From Pseudomonas sp. Teo4 (lineage in GTDB: Bacteria > Pseudomonadota > Gammaproteobacteria > Pseudomonadales > Pseudomonadaceae), in NCBI RefSeq assembly GCF_034387475.1, contig NZ_JAXCIL010000001.1, forward strand, positions 744,001-808,000: 64,000 bases of DNA, read 5' to 3'. The notes below the pieces were generated by a model. That model did not search any database. It was not told the DNA's origin and saw nothing but the letters and a program-made list of their open reading frames with translations. Of this stretch, positions 25,763-35,527 are shown in pieces (the stretch's first letter is position 1; the number at the start of each line of letters is the position of its first letter). A program made the position numbers and the translations under genes.

Positions 25763-26703
25763 CTAAACCGGCAAACTCTGGTATGCCTGCTCATCCCCAG
25801 GGCTGCGGGCGAACTGGCGCTTGTATTCGCGACTGAACTGCGAGGTGCTCTGGTACCCCACCCGGTGCGCCGTCTGCGCCACCCCCAGGCCTTCGCCGAT
25901 CAGCATCTGTTGCGCCTTGAGCAGGCGCAGGCGCTTGAGGTACTGCATCGGCGCCATGTCGGTGCAGCGTTTGAAGTGCTCATGGAAGGTCGACACGCTC
26001 ATGTTGGCACAGGCGGCGAGGGCTTCGACGCTCAGCGGCTCGGTGTAGTGCTGGCGCAGGTGGGCGAGGGCGGCGCCGATGCGGGCGAAGTGGCCTTGCT
26101 GCTCGACCAGCGCCCGCAACACATTCGCCTGCGGGCCGCGCAGGGCGGTGTAGAGTACTTCCCGTACCCGCGCCGGGCCCAGCACCTTGGCATCCAGCGG
26201 GTTCTGCAGGCACTGCAGCAGGCGCTCGACACTGTCACGCATCGGCGCATCCAGGGCCGCCGAGGTCATCGATTGCGGGGTCTGCGCCTGCACCGCGGCG
26301 TCAGGGGGCAGGTCCATGCTTTGCACCAGCTCACCCAGCACGCCGCGATCGATGTCCACCGCCACGCCAAGCAAGGGCGCATCGGCGGTTGCGAAGGTTT
26401 CGCACATGAACGGCACCGACAACGCCTGCACCAGGTAGTGGCCCGCGCCGTACTCCAGCTTGCGCGGCCCCAAGCGTGCAAGCTTGCTGCCCTGGGCCAG
26501 GATCATCAGGCTCGGCTCGTAGATCTGCGGGCTGCTGGCCACATAGTGGTCCCAGCTCAGCACCTGGACCTGGGGCAGGGCGGTGGGCACGAAGCCCGGG
26601 CGCGTGGCCAGGCTGCGGATCAGCGTGCAGAGGGGGCGTTGGCGTCGACGTGGCGGGTCAGTTGCATGATGAACCAGGGCAGAGAATCAGACAGTTGCAT
26701 CAT
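25763..26703 (-). pseudogene. AraC family regulator, apparently frameshifted near its 5' end
   Basis: The open frame 25763-26590 encodes 275 residues with an AraC-type N-terminal domain (PQIYEPSLMILAQGSKLARL) and the DNA-binding domain (EALAACANMSVSTFHEHFKR; GVAQTAHRVGYQSTSQFSREY), but has no ATG and begins at a poor GTG. A frame starting at ATG 26703 or 26700 reads MQLSDSLPWFIMQLTRHVDA and is typical of this family's start; it would join the main frame if one C were added in the C5 run at 26632-26636. Either a real inactivating deletion or a sequencing error. It is divergent from the alcohol dehydrogenase it probably controls. Confidence 0.75.
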
Positions 26704-26846
26704 CGCAGATTGATGGTCCAGCGCCAGGTCGCCCAAGGCAGTTTCGGAGAATCAGGCATGGATGCCGGAGAATCGATGGTGGGCGGTGGGGTTCGAGGCG
26801 CGCAAAATGCGTCGCCTGAATCGTTTCACTTCCAATGAGGTACCGC

Positions 26847-27899
26847 ATGTACACCGCCATCGGTTACGCCGCCCAGACCCCCACCAGCCCCCTCGCACCC
26901 ATGACCTTCGAACGCCGCAGCCCGCGCCCGGACGATGTGGCCATCGAGATTCTCTACTGTGGCGTGTGCCACTCGGACATCCACCAGGCGCGTAACGAGT
27001 GGGGCATCGCGGTCTACCCGCTGATGCCGGGCCACGAGATCATCGGCCGGGTCACCGCCGTGGGCGACAAGGTGACCGGGCACAAGGTGGGCGACCTGGT
27101 CGGCGTCGGTTGCATGGTCGACTCGTGCCGCCACTGCGAGGCCTGCGCCAAGGACCTGGAGCAATACTGCCTGGAAGGCCCGACCATGACCTACGCCACC
27201 CCGGACCGGGTGGACGGCAGCAACACCATGGGCGGCTACTCCAGCAGCATCGTGGTCAGCGAGCATTTCGTCGTGCGCATTCCGCAGGGTATGGACCTGG
27301 CCAGTGCCGCGCCGATCCTGTGCGCGGGCATCACCACCTATTCGCCGCTCAAGCACCATGGCGTCGGCCCTGGCCACAAGATCGGCATTCTCGGCATGGG
27401 CGGCCTGGGCCACATGGGCATCAAGCTGGCCAAGGCACTGGGTGCTGAAGTGACCCTGTTCACCCGCTCCCAGGCCAAGGCTGACGAAGCCCGCCGCCAG
27501 GGCGCCGACCATGTGATCGTGTCCACCGATGCCGAGCAGATGCGCGCCGCCGCCGGTCGCTTCGACTTCCTGCTCGACACCATCCCGGTGCAGCACGATC
27601 TGAACCCTTACCTGGAAACCCTCAAGTTCGACGGTGTGCACATTCTGGTCGGCTTGATCGAGCCTGTTGACCCGGCGCTGCATGCGGCCAACCTGGTGAT
27701 GAAGCGTCGAGTGCTGGCCGGCTCGTTGATCGGTGGCATCGCCGAAACCCAGGAAGTACTGGACTTCTGTGCCGAGCACGATATTCGCTGCGACATCGAA
27801 CTGCTGGATATCCGCAACATCAACCAGGCTTACGAGCGGATGATCGCGGGCGACGTGAAGTACCGGTTCGTGATCGACATGGCGACGTTGCAAGGCTGA
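26847..27899 (+). CDS. Zinc-dependent NAD(P)-alcohol dehydrogenase, YahK/cinnamyl-alcohol type (350 aa)
   Basis: Catalytic zinc ligands are in YCGVCHSDIHQ and PLMPGHEIIG, the structural zinc cysteines in CMVDSCRHCEACAKDLEQYC, and the nucleotide-binding motif is GILGMGGLGHMGIKLAKALG. Length 350 fits the YahK/AdhC-like medium-chain family that reduces aldehydes, usually with NADPH. Start 26847 has TGAGG upstream. Divergent AraC gene (probably broken) suggests its normal regulator may be lost. Confidence 0.92.
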   Translation: MYTAIGYAAQTPTSPLAPMTFERRSPRPDDVAIEILYCGVCHSDIHQARNEWGIAVYPLMPGHEIIGRVTAVGDKVTGHKVGDLVGVGCMVDSCRHCEACAKDLEQYCLEGPTMTYATPDRVDGSNTMGGYSSSIVVSEHFVVRIPQGMDLASAAPILCAGITTYSPLKHHGVGPGHKIGILGMGGLGHMGIKLAKALGAEVTLFTRSQAKADEARRQGADHVIVSTDAEQMRAAAGRFDFLLDTIPVQHDLNPYLETLKFDGVHILVGLIEPVDPALHAANLVMKRRVLAGSLIGGIAETQEVLDFCAEHDIRCDIELLDIRNINQAYERMIAGDVKYRFVIDMATLQG

Positions 27900-27902
27900 C
27901 AT

Positions 27903-28083
27903 GATCGCCGGCAAGCCGGCTCCCACAGGTACTGCGGTGATCTCAAGGTCGGCGCAGGACCCTGTGGGGGCAACTGTCTTGTGTTGATCGTACCGGCCCC
28001 ACGACAAGCCGGCTCTCACAGGTAATGCGGTGATCTCGCGGTCGGCGCAGGACCCTGTGGGAGCCGGCTTGCCGGCGATGCGG
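27903..28083. repeat. REP array with tandemly repeated REP-plus-linker unit
   Basis: Three to four REP copies occur between the alcohol dehydrogenase and the next gene. A unit of about 62 bases, REP plus a linker (GCGGTGATCTC, GGTCGGCGCAGGACCCTGTG), is present twice with an offset of 93 bases (linkers at 27927 and 28020). The second copy's REP (ACGACAAGCCGGCTCTCACA) is slightly degraded. Confidence 0.85.
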
Positions 28084-28086
28084 GCA

Positions 28087-29403
28087 TTACCACATCAACG
28101 GCCTGTCCCAGCCTTTCCAGAACAGCCAACGGCGCAGCTCGCCATGCTCCCCATCGCCGATCTGCCACTGAGGCCGGCCGCTGTCCAGCGCAATCACCGA
28201 GATGAACCCAGCATGGCTGGCAGCTACCAGGGTGCGTCCGTCGGCACTGATGTCCATGGCGCTGATGGTCGAGCCGAGGAAGTGCTGCCAGTGCGCCTTG
28301 CCGTCCTCGCCAAAGGCGCGCAGGTAGCCATAGGCATCGCCGACGATGTACTCGCCGTCCCGGGCTACCCCAGCGTAAACCCGTGCGCCATCTTGCAGCA
28401 GGGGGGTGCGCGGGTCGTCACTGTAGTAGTCAGTGTCCAGGCCAGCCAAGTCGACAACGCGGACCCCGAGGGTGCCACCGTTGTAGAAGTGGCAGGCATT
28501 GAGCAACAGCTGATCACCCTGTTGGTTGAACATCGCAAAGTGCGGGTACTCGCTGCCCGGGCCGACCGCGGCCACAGGTTGCAGTTGCCCGTCCAGCACC
28601 AGGTGCCGGCCATCTTGTTGGCCCAGGGCGATCAGGTTGCCGTCGGGCGAGATCGCCGCGTGCTCCATGGACAGCCCCAGGTTTATATCGTCCGGGTCGG
28701 TGCCTTCGGCCAAATCTTCGATGATTTGCGCCTGGCACGGCAGCAGGCGCCTGGCGCCTTGGGCGGTCATGAGGAAGATGCCTTCGGCGCTCACCAGCAG
28801 CACCCGCTGGCCATCCGCAAACGGGATCAGCGCGGTGGGTGTCGGTGGCAGGTCGAAGGGGTCGAACGGGTAGCCTTTGGGCAGGTCTTCCAGGCCCGTA
28901 GGCCATGGCAGGCGCGCCACTTGCGGGCCGCCCCAGCCATCGGTCACCCGCACGCCTTCGCTATTGGCCAGGGCAAAGTAGCGCCGACGCGGACAGCGGC
29001 CGAAGTGCTCGATACCGATCACCGGCGTCACGCTGTTGCCGTCGATACGCACCACCTGGCCTTTTTCGTAGGGCATGCCGATACGTGCCAGCAGGCTGCC
29101 GTCGTCCAGCAGCAGTACGCAGGAGATACCCTGACCATGGCGTTCGAGCAGCGGTACCAGCGGCAGGTGCGCTGGCGGCCAGGCGCTGCGAAAGGCCTGG
29201 CGCTGGAGTTCGTCGCTGGCGGGGTGATTGGCTGCCCGCAGTGCCGCCTGCCAAGCGTCGAGCAGGTGGTCGGTGGCCGGCGCTTGCGGCTCTTCGAGGT
29301 CATCCCAGCCGTGCGCCTGGCCCTGTGCGACATAACGGTTGATGGCCTGGGCATAGGCGGTCACTGCCTGCTGCCACTGTTGCTGGGGGTGCTGCTTGTC
29401 CAT
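28087..29403 (-). CDS. Propeller-like (WD40/PQQ-type) protein of unknown function (438 aa)
   Basis: No signal peptide. After an N-terminal helical part of about 100 residues, the sequence shows repeated beta-rich units with WD/PQQ-like turns: CVLLLDDGSLLARIG, MEHAAISPDGNLIALGQQDG, ISAMDISADGRTLVAASHAG, ISVIALDSGRPQWQIGDG. This fits a beta-propeller. Start at 29403 has AAGGAG 12 bases upstream; the longer frame is unlikely because it would cover the promoter of the divergent sotB gene. Role unknown. Confidence 0.7.
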   Translation of the reverse strand: MDKQHPQQQWQQAVTAYAQAINRYVAQGQAHGWDDLEEPQAPATDHLLDAWQAALRAANHPASDELQRQAFRSAWPPAHLPLVPLLERHGQGISCVLLLDDGSLLARIGMPYEKGQVVRIDGNSVTPVIGIEHFGRCPRRRYFALANSEGVRVTDGWGGPQVARLPWPTGLEDLPKGYPFDPFDLPPTPTALIPFADGQRVLLVSAEGIFLMTAQGARRLLPCQAQIIEDLAEGTDPDDINLGLSMEHAAISPDGNLIALGQQDGRHLVLDGQLQPVAAVGPGSEYPHFAMFNQQGDQLLLNACHFYNGGTLGVRVVDLAGLDTDYYSDDPRTPLLQDGARVYAGVARDGEYIVGDAYGYLRAFGEDGKAHWQHFLGSTISAMDISADGRTLVAASHAGFISVIALDSGRPQWQIGDGEHGELRRWLFWKGWDRPLMW

Positions 29404-29591
29404 GGGCGGATCGGGCTCCTTGTTCCGCGGTCTGCTGACAATGTGCCGGCATGGTACTCCCAATCCCGCCGTGGTTGCGCCTGCGGTTGTGAGGGGCTGG
29501 GTTGACGCGTACCATGCCGGCATTCCTTCCAATAACAAACCGTACGTCAGCACCGTGCAAACGTGTGCCAGGCGCGCTGACTGTTGCCTAG

Positions 29592-30815
<1,224 letters not shown>

Positions 30816-30826
30816 GTGGCAGGACC

Positions 30827-30920
30827 GGCCTCATCGCCGGCAAGCCGGCTCCCACATGGACCGCAACGCCCTCAAGATCACTGCAGTACCTGTGGGAGCC
30901 GGCTTGCCGGCGATGAGGCC
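30827..30920. repeat. Inverted pair of REP elements
   Basis: GGCCTCATCGCCGGCAAGCC at the left and its reverse complement at the right end, with a 40-base centre, lying between convergent sotB and lysE-type genes. Confidence 0.93.
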
Positions 30921-30927
30921 AGAAACT

Positions 30928-31512
30928 TCAACCCAAAACAGCCAGCCACGCCGACACCAGCAACAACCCCGCCAGCCCCTGGTTGAACCAGCGCAGCCGC
31001 TGCGGCGACTGCAACCAGCGGGCACTGCCCACCCCCAGCATGGCCCAGGCGGTCATGCAGGGCAGGGCGATCAGCAGAAACACCAGCGCCAACTGCCACA
31101 CCGGCAGTGACGGTGCGGCAAACACCCCGATCACCGCCACGGCCATCATCCACACCTTCGGGTTGACCACTTGCAACGATGCAGCGCTCCAGGCACTGAA
31201 GGGCTTGCCTGTGGCGGTGTGCAGAGGCTCGGCGGCGCTGCGCAGCATCTTCCAGGCCAGCCAGCTCAACCACAGCACACCGGCCCAGCTCATCACCTGC
31301 TGGGCCAACGGGTGGCGTGTCAGCCATTCACCCAACCCAAGGCCGACCATCAGCACCACCCCAGCGGCCGCGCCACACCCTGCCACGATCGGCGCCACGC
31401 TGGCGCGCAGGCCCAGGCGGGCACCGTGGGCCAGAATCAGCAGGTTGGTCGGCCCGGGGCTGATGCTGGCGACCAGGGCGAAGAGGATGAACGGCAACAG
31501 GGACGGCGACAT
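30928..31512 (-). CDS. LysE family amino-acid exporter (194 aa)
   Basis: Six hydrophobic segments with the family signature SISPGPTNLLILAHGARLG near the N-terminus, and LQVVNPKVWMMAVAVIG in the middle. LysE/RhtB proteins export amino acids or derivatives. Start at 31512 rather than the upstream GTG because it aligns with the usual N-terminus. It follows the AraC gene by 49 bases on the same strand, a common AraC-LysE pair. Confidence 0.9.
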   Translation of the reverse strand: MSPSLLPFILFALVASISPGPTNLLILAHGARLGLRASVAPIVAGCGAAAGVVLMVGLGLGEWLTRHPLAQQVMSWAGVLWLSWLAWKMLRSAAEPLHTATGKPFSAWSAASLQVVNPKVWMMAVAVIGVFAAPSLPVWQLALVFLLIALPCMTAWAMLGVGSARWLQSPQRLRWFNQGLAGLLLVSAWLAVLG

Positions 31513-31561
31513 GACAAGTACTCCAATGAATCGGAGCACCATCCTCGCTGCGTACGGCGTT

Positions 31562-32392
31562 TCAGTCTGGAAGCTTTGAGCAACGTCGACGGTAGTCGGC
31601 CGGTGTCAGTTGGTAGGCGCGGCGGAACCAGCGCCCCAGATGGCTCTGGTCGGCAAAACCCAGGGCCGAGGCCACCTCGGCAGGCGTCTGGCCTTTGGCA
31701 AGCAAACGTCGCGCGCGGGCCACGCGCAGCTGGATCAGGTAGGCGTGCGGCGCCAAGCCGAACGCGGCCTTGAAGGCGCGGGTGAGGCGGAAGCGGTCGA
31801 CGCCGCAGACACGGGCCAGGTCGTCCAGGCCGATGTCCTGGTCCAGATGGGCATGCAGGTAGTCGCGGGCCACCTGGGCGACCAGGGGCAGGCGTGGGTC
31901 GGGGTTGATCCGCTTGCGCCAGTGCAGGTGCCGGGTGAGACAACTCAGCAAGTCATCGGTGGCGGTCTGGCGAACCATGCGCAGTTCTTCGCCGTGCAAG
32001 GCCTGGAAGGCGCGGTAGGTGGCAAGGGTCAGGTGTTCGTCGCGGCACAGCGTTCCTTTGAAGCTGGGCAGGCTGCCGGCTGGGGCTTGTTCGAACAACG
32101 CTCGCAGTTCGGCCTCCAGCCAGTTCGGGTCCAGGTACAGGGTCGAGTAGGTGAAGCCATCCTCGGTGGGGGCGTGGCCATCGTGAATTTCACCGGGTTC
32201 GAGCAGAAATACCTGCCCTGGCGTGCTGTTGTGCTGCTCGCGACGGCAGTTGAATTGCTGCACACCTTGTTCGGTCACGCCGACCAGGTAGCTGTCGTGC
32301 CAGTGCGGGTCGTAGGCATGCCCGGTGAAATGCGCACGAACCGACTCGATGCCGGTGTCGGCGTCCTGCTTGAGGTCGATCCAGTTGCCCAT
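31562..32392 (-). CDS. AraC family regulator of the LysE exporter (276 aa)
   Basis: The N-terminal cupin-like AraC_binding domain (HDSYLVGVTEQGVQQFNCRR, FLLEPGEIHDGHAPTEDG) is followed by two helix-turn-helix motifs (GLDDLARVCGVDRFRLTRAF; TPAEVASALGFADQSHLGRWF). Located directly upstream of the LysE-type gene and in the same direction, so the two are probably one operon with the regulator sensing the exported amino acid. Confidence 0.9.
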   Translation of the reverse strand: MGNWIDLKQDADTGIESVRAHFTGHAYDPHWHDSYLVGVTEQGVQQFNCRREQHNSTPGQVFLLEPGEIHDGHAPTEDGFTYSTLYLDPNWLEAELRALFEQAPAGSLPSFKGTLCRDEHLTLATYRAFQALHGEELRMVRQTATDDLLSCLTRHLHWRKRINPDPRLPLVAQVARDYLHAHLDQDIGLDDLARVCGVDRFRLTRAFKAAFGLAPHAYLIQLRVARARRLLAKGQTPAEVASALGFADQSHLGRWFRRAYQLTPADYRRRCSKLPD

Positions 32393-32476
32393 GGCCAGAG
32401 ACTGCTGTGTAGATTGGCCTGTTACTGTAACCCGCCGGCCCGGCGCAGGCTTAGAACGTTTGTGCAGAAGGGCAGG

Positions 32477-33367
32477 TTATTGGGGTTCCAATGCCGCGAA
32501 TCGCTCACGCAACCACAGATGCAGGCGCGACACTGCAGGCGACAGCTGCTTGCGATGCGGGCACACCAAGGTTACCGGGGTCAGTTCACCGGGGTGTTCG
32601 GGCAGCAGCACCTCCAGCTCACCGGCCGCCACATTGGCACGCACATCCAGCCACGATTTGTAGGCAAGGCCTTCGCCCATCAGCGCCCAGCGCCTTACCA
32701 GGTCGGCGTCGTCGCTGAACAGCGCGCCTTTGACCTGCACCGTGCGCTCGCCCAGGCGCCACTTGTCGAAGACACGCCCCTGCTGCGGGTACAACAGGCA
32801 CGCATGTTGTTGCAGCGCTTCGGGTGTGGTCGGCCTTCCATGCCGGGCCAGATACGCCGGGGAGGCCACCACCACGCGGCGGTTCCACGGTGCCAGGGGC
32901 AATGCGATGTAGTTGGCGTCCTCGTTGAGCCCGTAGCGGATGGCCACGTCGACCGGGTCGCGGTAGAAGTCGGCGAGCTGGTCGGAGAGCAGGATGCGCA
33001 AGGTCAGGTCGGGGTGTTCACGGCGAAAGTCGGTGAGCCACGGCAGCAGCATGTTGCGCCCCATGTCCGAGGGGGCCGACACCTGCAGCACACCGCGCAG
33101 GGTGCTGTGGGCACCGTGCAGGTTGTCCCGCCCCTGGCGCAGGCTTTCCAGCACGTTGTGCGCGGTGGGCAGGTACAGCTCACCCTCGGCGGTCAGCCGC
33201 AAGCTGCGGGTGGTACGGGCGAACAGACGCACGTCCAGCTCGCGCTCCAGGCGCTTGATGGCGGCGGCCACCTGGCCGGGCAGCAAGCCGGCCTCCTGAG
33301 CGGCTGCGGTGAAACTGCCCAGCGCGCTGCTGCGCAGGAACAGTTCCAGATCGGCGATGCGCAGCAT
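32477..33367 (-). CDS. LysR family regulator, divergent from nitroreductase (296 aa)
   Basis: The N-terminal helix-turn-helix LRSSALGSFTAAAQEAG with VAAAIKRLERELDVRLFARTT is of the CrgA-like LysR class, followed by a substrate-binding domain (DLTLRILLSDQLADFYRDPVDVAIRYG). ATG at 33367 has GGAG six bases upstream; a GTG two codons earlier is less likely. The 104-base gap to the nitroreductase gene forms a shared divergent promoter. Confidence 0.9.
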   Translation of the reverse strand: MLRIADLELFLRSSALGSFTAAAQEAGLLPGQVAAAIKRLERELDVRLFARTTRSLRLTAEGELYLPTAHNVLESLRQGRDNLHGAHSTLRGVLQVSAPSDMGRNMLLPWLTDFRREHPDLTLRILLSDQLADFYRDPVDVAIRYGLNEDANYIALPLAPWNRRVVVASPAYLARHGRPTTPEALQQHACLLYPQQGRVFDKWRLGERTVQVKGALFSDDADLVRRWALMGEGLAYKSWLDVRANVAAGELEVLLPEHPGELTPVTLVCPHRKQLSPAVSRLHLWLRERFAALEPQ

Positions 33368-33471
33368 TTTCACTCCAAGGATGAAAGTGTTGCTGCATTG
33401 TGCCTGTTTTTCTTTTTCGGCGGACAGATAAGATGCGTGGCAAATCCCGTTCTGCCACCAGGAGTCGATTC

Positions 33472-34125
33472 ATGGATACCGTTGCGCTCGCCAAACGCCG
33501 TTACACCACCAAGGCCTACGATGCCTCGCGCAAGATTCCGCAGGCCACCATCGACGCGCTGCTTGAGCAACTGCGCCACAGCCCGTCGTCGGTCAACTCG
33601 CAGCCCTGGCACTTCATCGTTGCCGACAGCGCCGAAGGCAAGGCCCGCCTGGCCAAGAGCACGGCCGAAGGCTTTGCCTACAACACGCCGAAGATCCTCG
33701 ATGCCTCCCATGTCATCGTGTTCTGCACCCGCACCGAGATGACCGAAGCGCACCTGGATGACGTGCTTGACCAGGAAGCAACCAACGGCCGGTTCCGCGA
33801 CGAGCAAGCCCGCGCCACGCAGAACCAAAGCCGCCGCCACTATGTGAACCTGCACCGTTACGACCAGAAAGACCTGCAGCACTGGATGGAAAAGCAGACC
33901 TACCTGGCCCTGGGCACCGCGCTGCTCGGCGCCGCCGCCCATGGCCTGGATGCCACGCCGATCGAGGGGTTCGACAGCAAGATCATGGATGCCGAGCTGG
34001 GCCTGCGTGAACGTGGATTCACCAGCGTGGTGGTGCTGAGCCTGGGTTACCACAGCGAGGCAGACTTCAATGCGGCGTTGAACAAGTCGCGCCTGCCGGC
34101 TTCGAAGGTGTTTACCTTCCTCTAA
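33472..34125 (+). CDS. nfsB: Oxygen-insensitive NAD(P)H nitroreductase NfsB-like (217 aa)
   Basis: Starts DTVALAKRRYTTKAYDASRKI, with the FMN-phosphate arginines (KRRYTTK), then RHSPSSVNSQPWHFIVAD and GLRERGFTSVVVLSLGYH near the end. Length 217 matches NfsB/dihydropteridine reductase. It uses NAD(P)H and FMN to reduce nitroaromatics and quinones. Start fixed by AGGAGTC eight bases upstream. Confidence 0.92.
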   Translation: MDTVALAKRRYTTKAYDASRKIPQATIDALLEQLRHSPSSVNSQPWHFIVADSAEGKARLAKSTAEGFAYNTPKILDASHVIVFCTRTEMTEAHLDDVLDQEATNGRFRDEQARATQNQSRRHYVNLHRYDQKDLQHWMEKQTYLALGTALLGAAAHGLDATPIEGFDSKIMDAELGLRERGFTSVVVLSLGYHSEADFNAALNKSRLPASKVFTFL

Positions 34126-34214
34126 GTGGTGGATGGCGCTTCTGTGGACTTCGCCAAGCTAGCTGATTCCGATGAAGCTGCCTGACTGCTGTGGCCAGCA
34201 ACGCATGCAAGTGT

Positions 34215-35456
34215 TCAGTAACCGGCGTCTGTGAAGTCCTTGCAGTGAAAGCCATCCATATCCCGTTTTATGCCATAGGGTGACCCTGGATGTTTGTGCC
34301 CGCAGGGCCCCTTGGTATCGATTTTGACGTACCACTCTCGCGTGACGGGGTGTGATGTGCGTTGCCCTTGCCAGTGCACGCAACTGGCACAGCGATGGGG
34401 TGTTGTCAGGCGGCCGATTTTGCGGTGCTTGAGTGTGAAGGTCGTGAGGTCGGCCGGTTTTTCAGCAGGCTCGGCACGTTCAGCACGGGTTCTGTCGTCA
34501 CTGCGATAGGACGCAGCAGAAGCGCGGCGAGGCGCATGGTCAGAGGAGCTGCCTGGTCCATCGTAGGCTGCGCCGCCGGAGTAGGTGCCGCTGCTCAAGT
34601 AACGCCACAGTGCATAGACGCCTCCTAGGAACAAGAGTCCCAGCAGGAGCTTACCCAGCAGCGCTTTGAGAACCTGTGGCCAGGACTCTGCATACTCTTT
34701 TTCAAGCCGCGTGCGCTCCAACTCTGCGGCCGTGGCCTGACGCCTGGCTATCTCAGCCCAGCCTTGTTCTGCAATGGTTTGGAAGGCTTGGGGCTGATAA
34801 ACGGCAGAAGACTGCTCGATGTTCTGGCGGGAGATGGGTGCCAGGCACTGTTGAACCTGCCGTTCAAAAGCAGGTCGAGTCAGGTTCAAGTTGTTCGTTC
34901 CTTCCACAGTCCCCCTCAGGCATGTGGTGAACTGCTGGAGTTCGGCCTGGTGCAGTTGTTGCAGATTCAGACCTTGCGCCGTTCGATAGGGCGTTTTTTG
35001 CGCCGGGTACCACGTGAATGGAACTGAATCAAGCTCTGCAAAGCGCGCATCGATTGATTTGGCCGTCTGATCAAACGAATAAGCGGTCGCGACTTTCGCC
35101 TTGGCAAACTGCTCGGCCAAGCCACTGGAGAACAGCCAAGTGCGGACTTTTTTGTCAAAGGCGACCCATTGCGGACGGGCCTGCTGATAGAGCTGGCTCT
35201 GTTCTCTCGTGAAGGTCACACCGTTGTAGTCACCTTGGTAGAGGGACTGCACCACTGGAAATTGTTTGCGGCAGTTGGCAACGGTGTTGCTGCGCCATTG
35301 ATCAGAGTTGTATGCATTGCTCACGCATTGCATGTAGCCCTGTACATCGCGCTCAGCCTGTTCGATTGGAGGCGCTTCAGCCTGCACCAACGGGGCCGAG
35401 CCGCACAGCGCGGCAAAGGTGAACAGGCGTACAAAAAGAGTTCGAGAAGCGTTCAT
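34215..35456 (-). CDS. Membrane-anchored protein of unknown function with C-terminal Cys cluster (413 aa)
   Basis: A signal peptide (ends about residue 26) is followed by an exported domain of some 230 residues with four to five cysteines (MQCVSNAY, NCRKQFP, TTCLRG, QQCLAP), one transmembrane helix near 262-286 (LLGKLLLGLLFLGGVYALW), a serine-rich linker, and a last 65 residues with HRCASCVHWQG, GPCGHKH and GFHCKDF, which could bind a metal through four cysteines. No family is recognised. Codon use is less GC-rich than its neighbours, suggesting acquisition. Flanked by unrelated nitroreductase and cysteine desulfurase genes. Confidence 0.7.
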   Translation of the reverse strand: MNASRTLFVRLFTFAALCGSAPLVQAEAPPIEQAERDVQGYMQCVSNAYNSDQWRSNTVANCRKQFPVVQSLYQGDYNGVTFTREQSQLYQQARPQWVAFDKKVRTWLFSSGLAEQFAKAKVATAYSFDQTAKSIDARFAELDSVPFTWYPAQKTPYRTAQGLNLQQLHQAELQQFTTCLRGTVEGTNNLNLTRPAFERQVQQCLAPISRQNIEQSSAVYQPQAFQTIAEQGWAEIARRQATAAELERTRLEKEYAESWPQVLKALLGKLLLGLLFLGGVYALWRYLSSGTYSGGAAYDGPGSSSDHAPRRASAASYRSDDRTRAERAEPAEKPADLTTFTLKHRKIGRLTTPHRCASCVHWQGQRTSHPVTREWYVKIDTKGPCGHKHPGSPYGIKRDMDGFHCKDFTDAGY

Positions 35457-35527
35457 CCGTGGTCGTTAGCTCGTCAGACAATACAAATTGTTTCGGCATC
35501 GTCTGACGGAACTTTATGGAAGGCCTG

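Noticed and set aside
27903..28083. Repeated palindromic units that might suggest a CRISPR array
   Set aside because: Repeats are REP palindromes in both orientations with non-uniform spacing, no cas genes, spacers not unique.
31610..33742. 710-codon plus-strand frame covering the AraC and LysR genes
   Set aside because: Both minus-strand regulators have clear helix-turn-helix and effector domains; the plus product has none.
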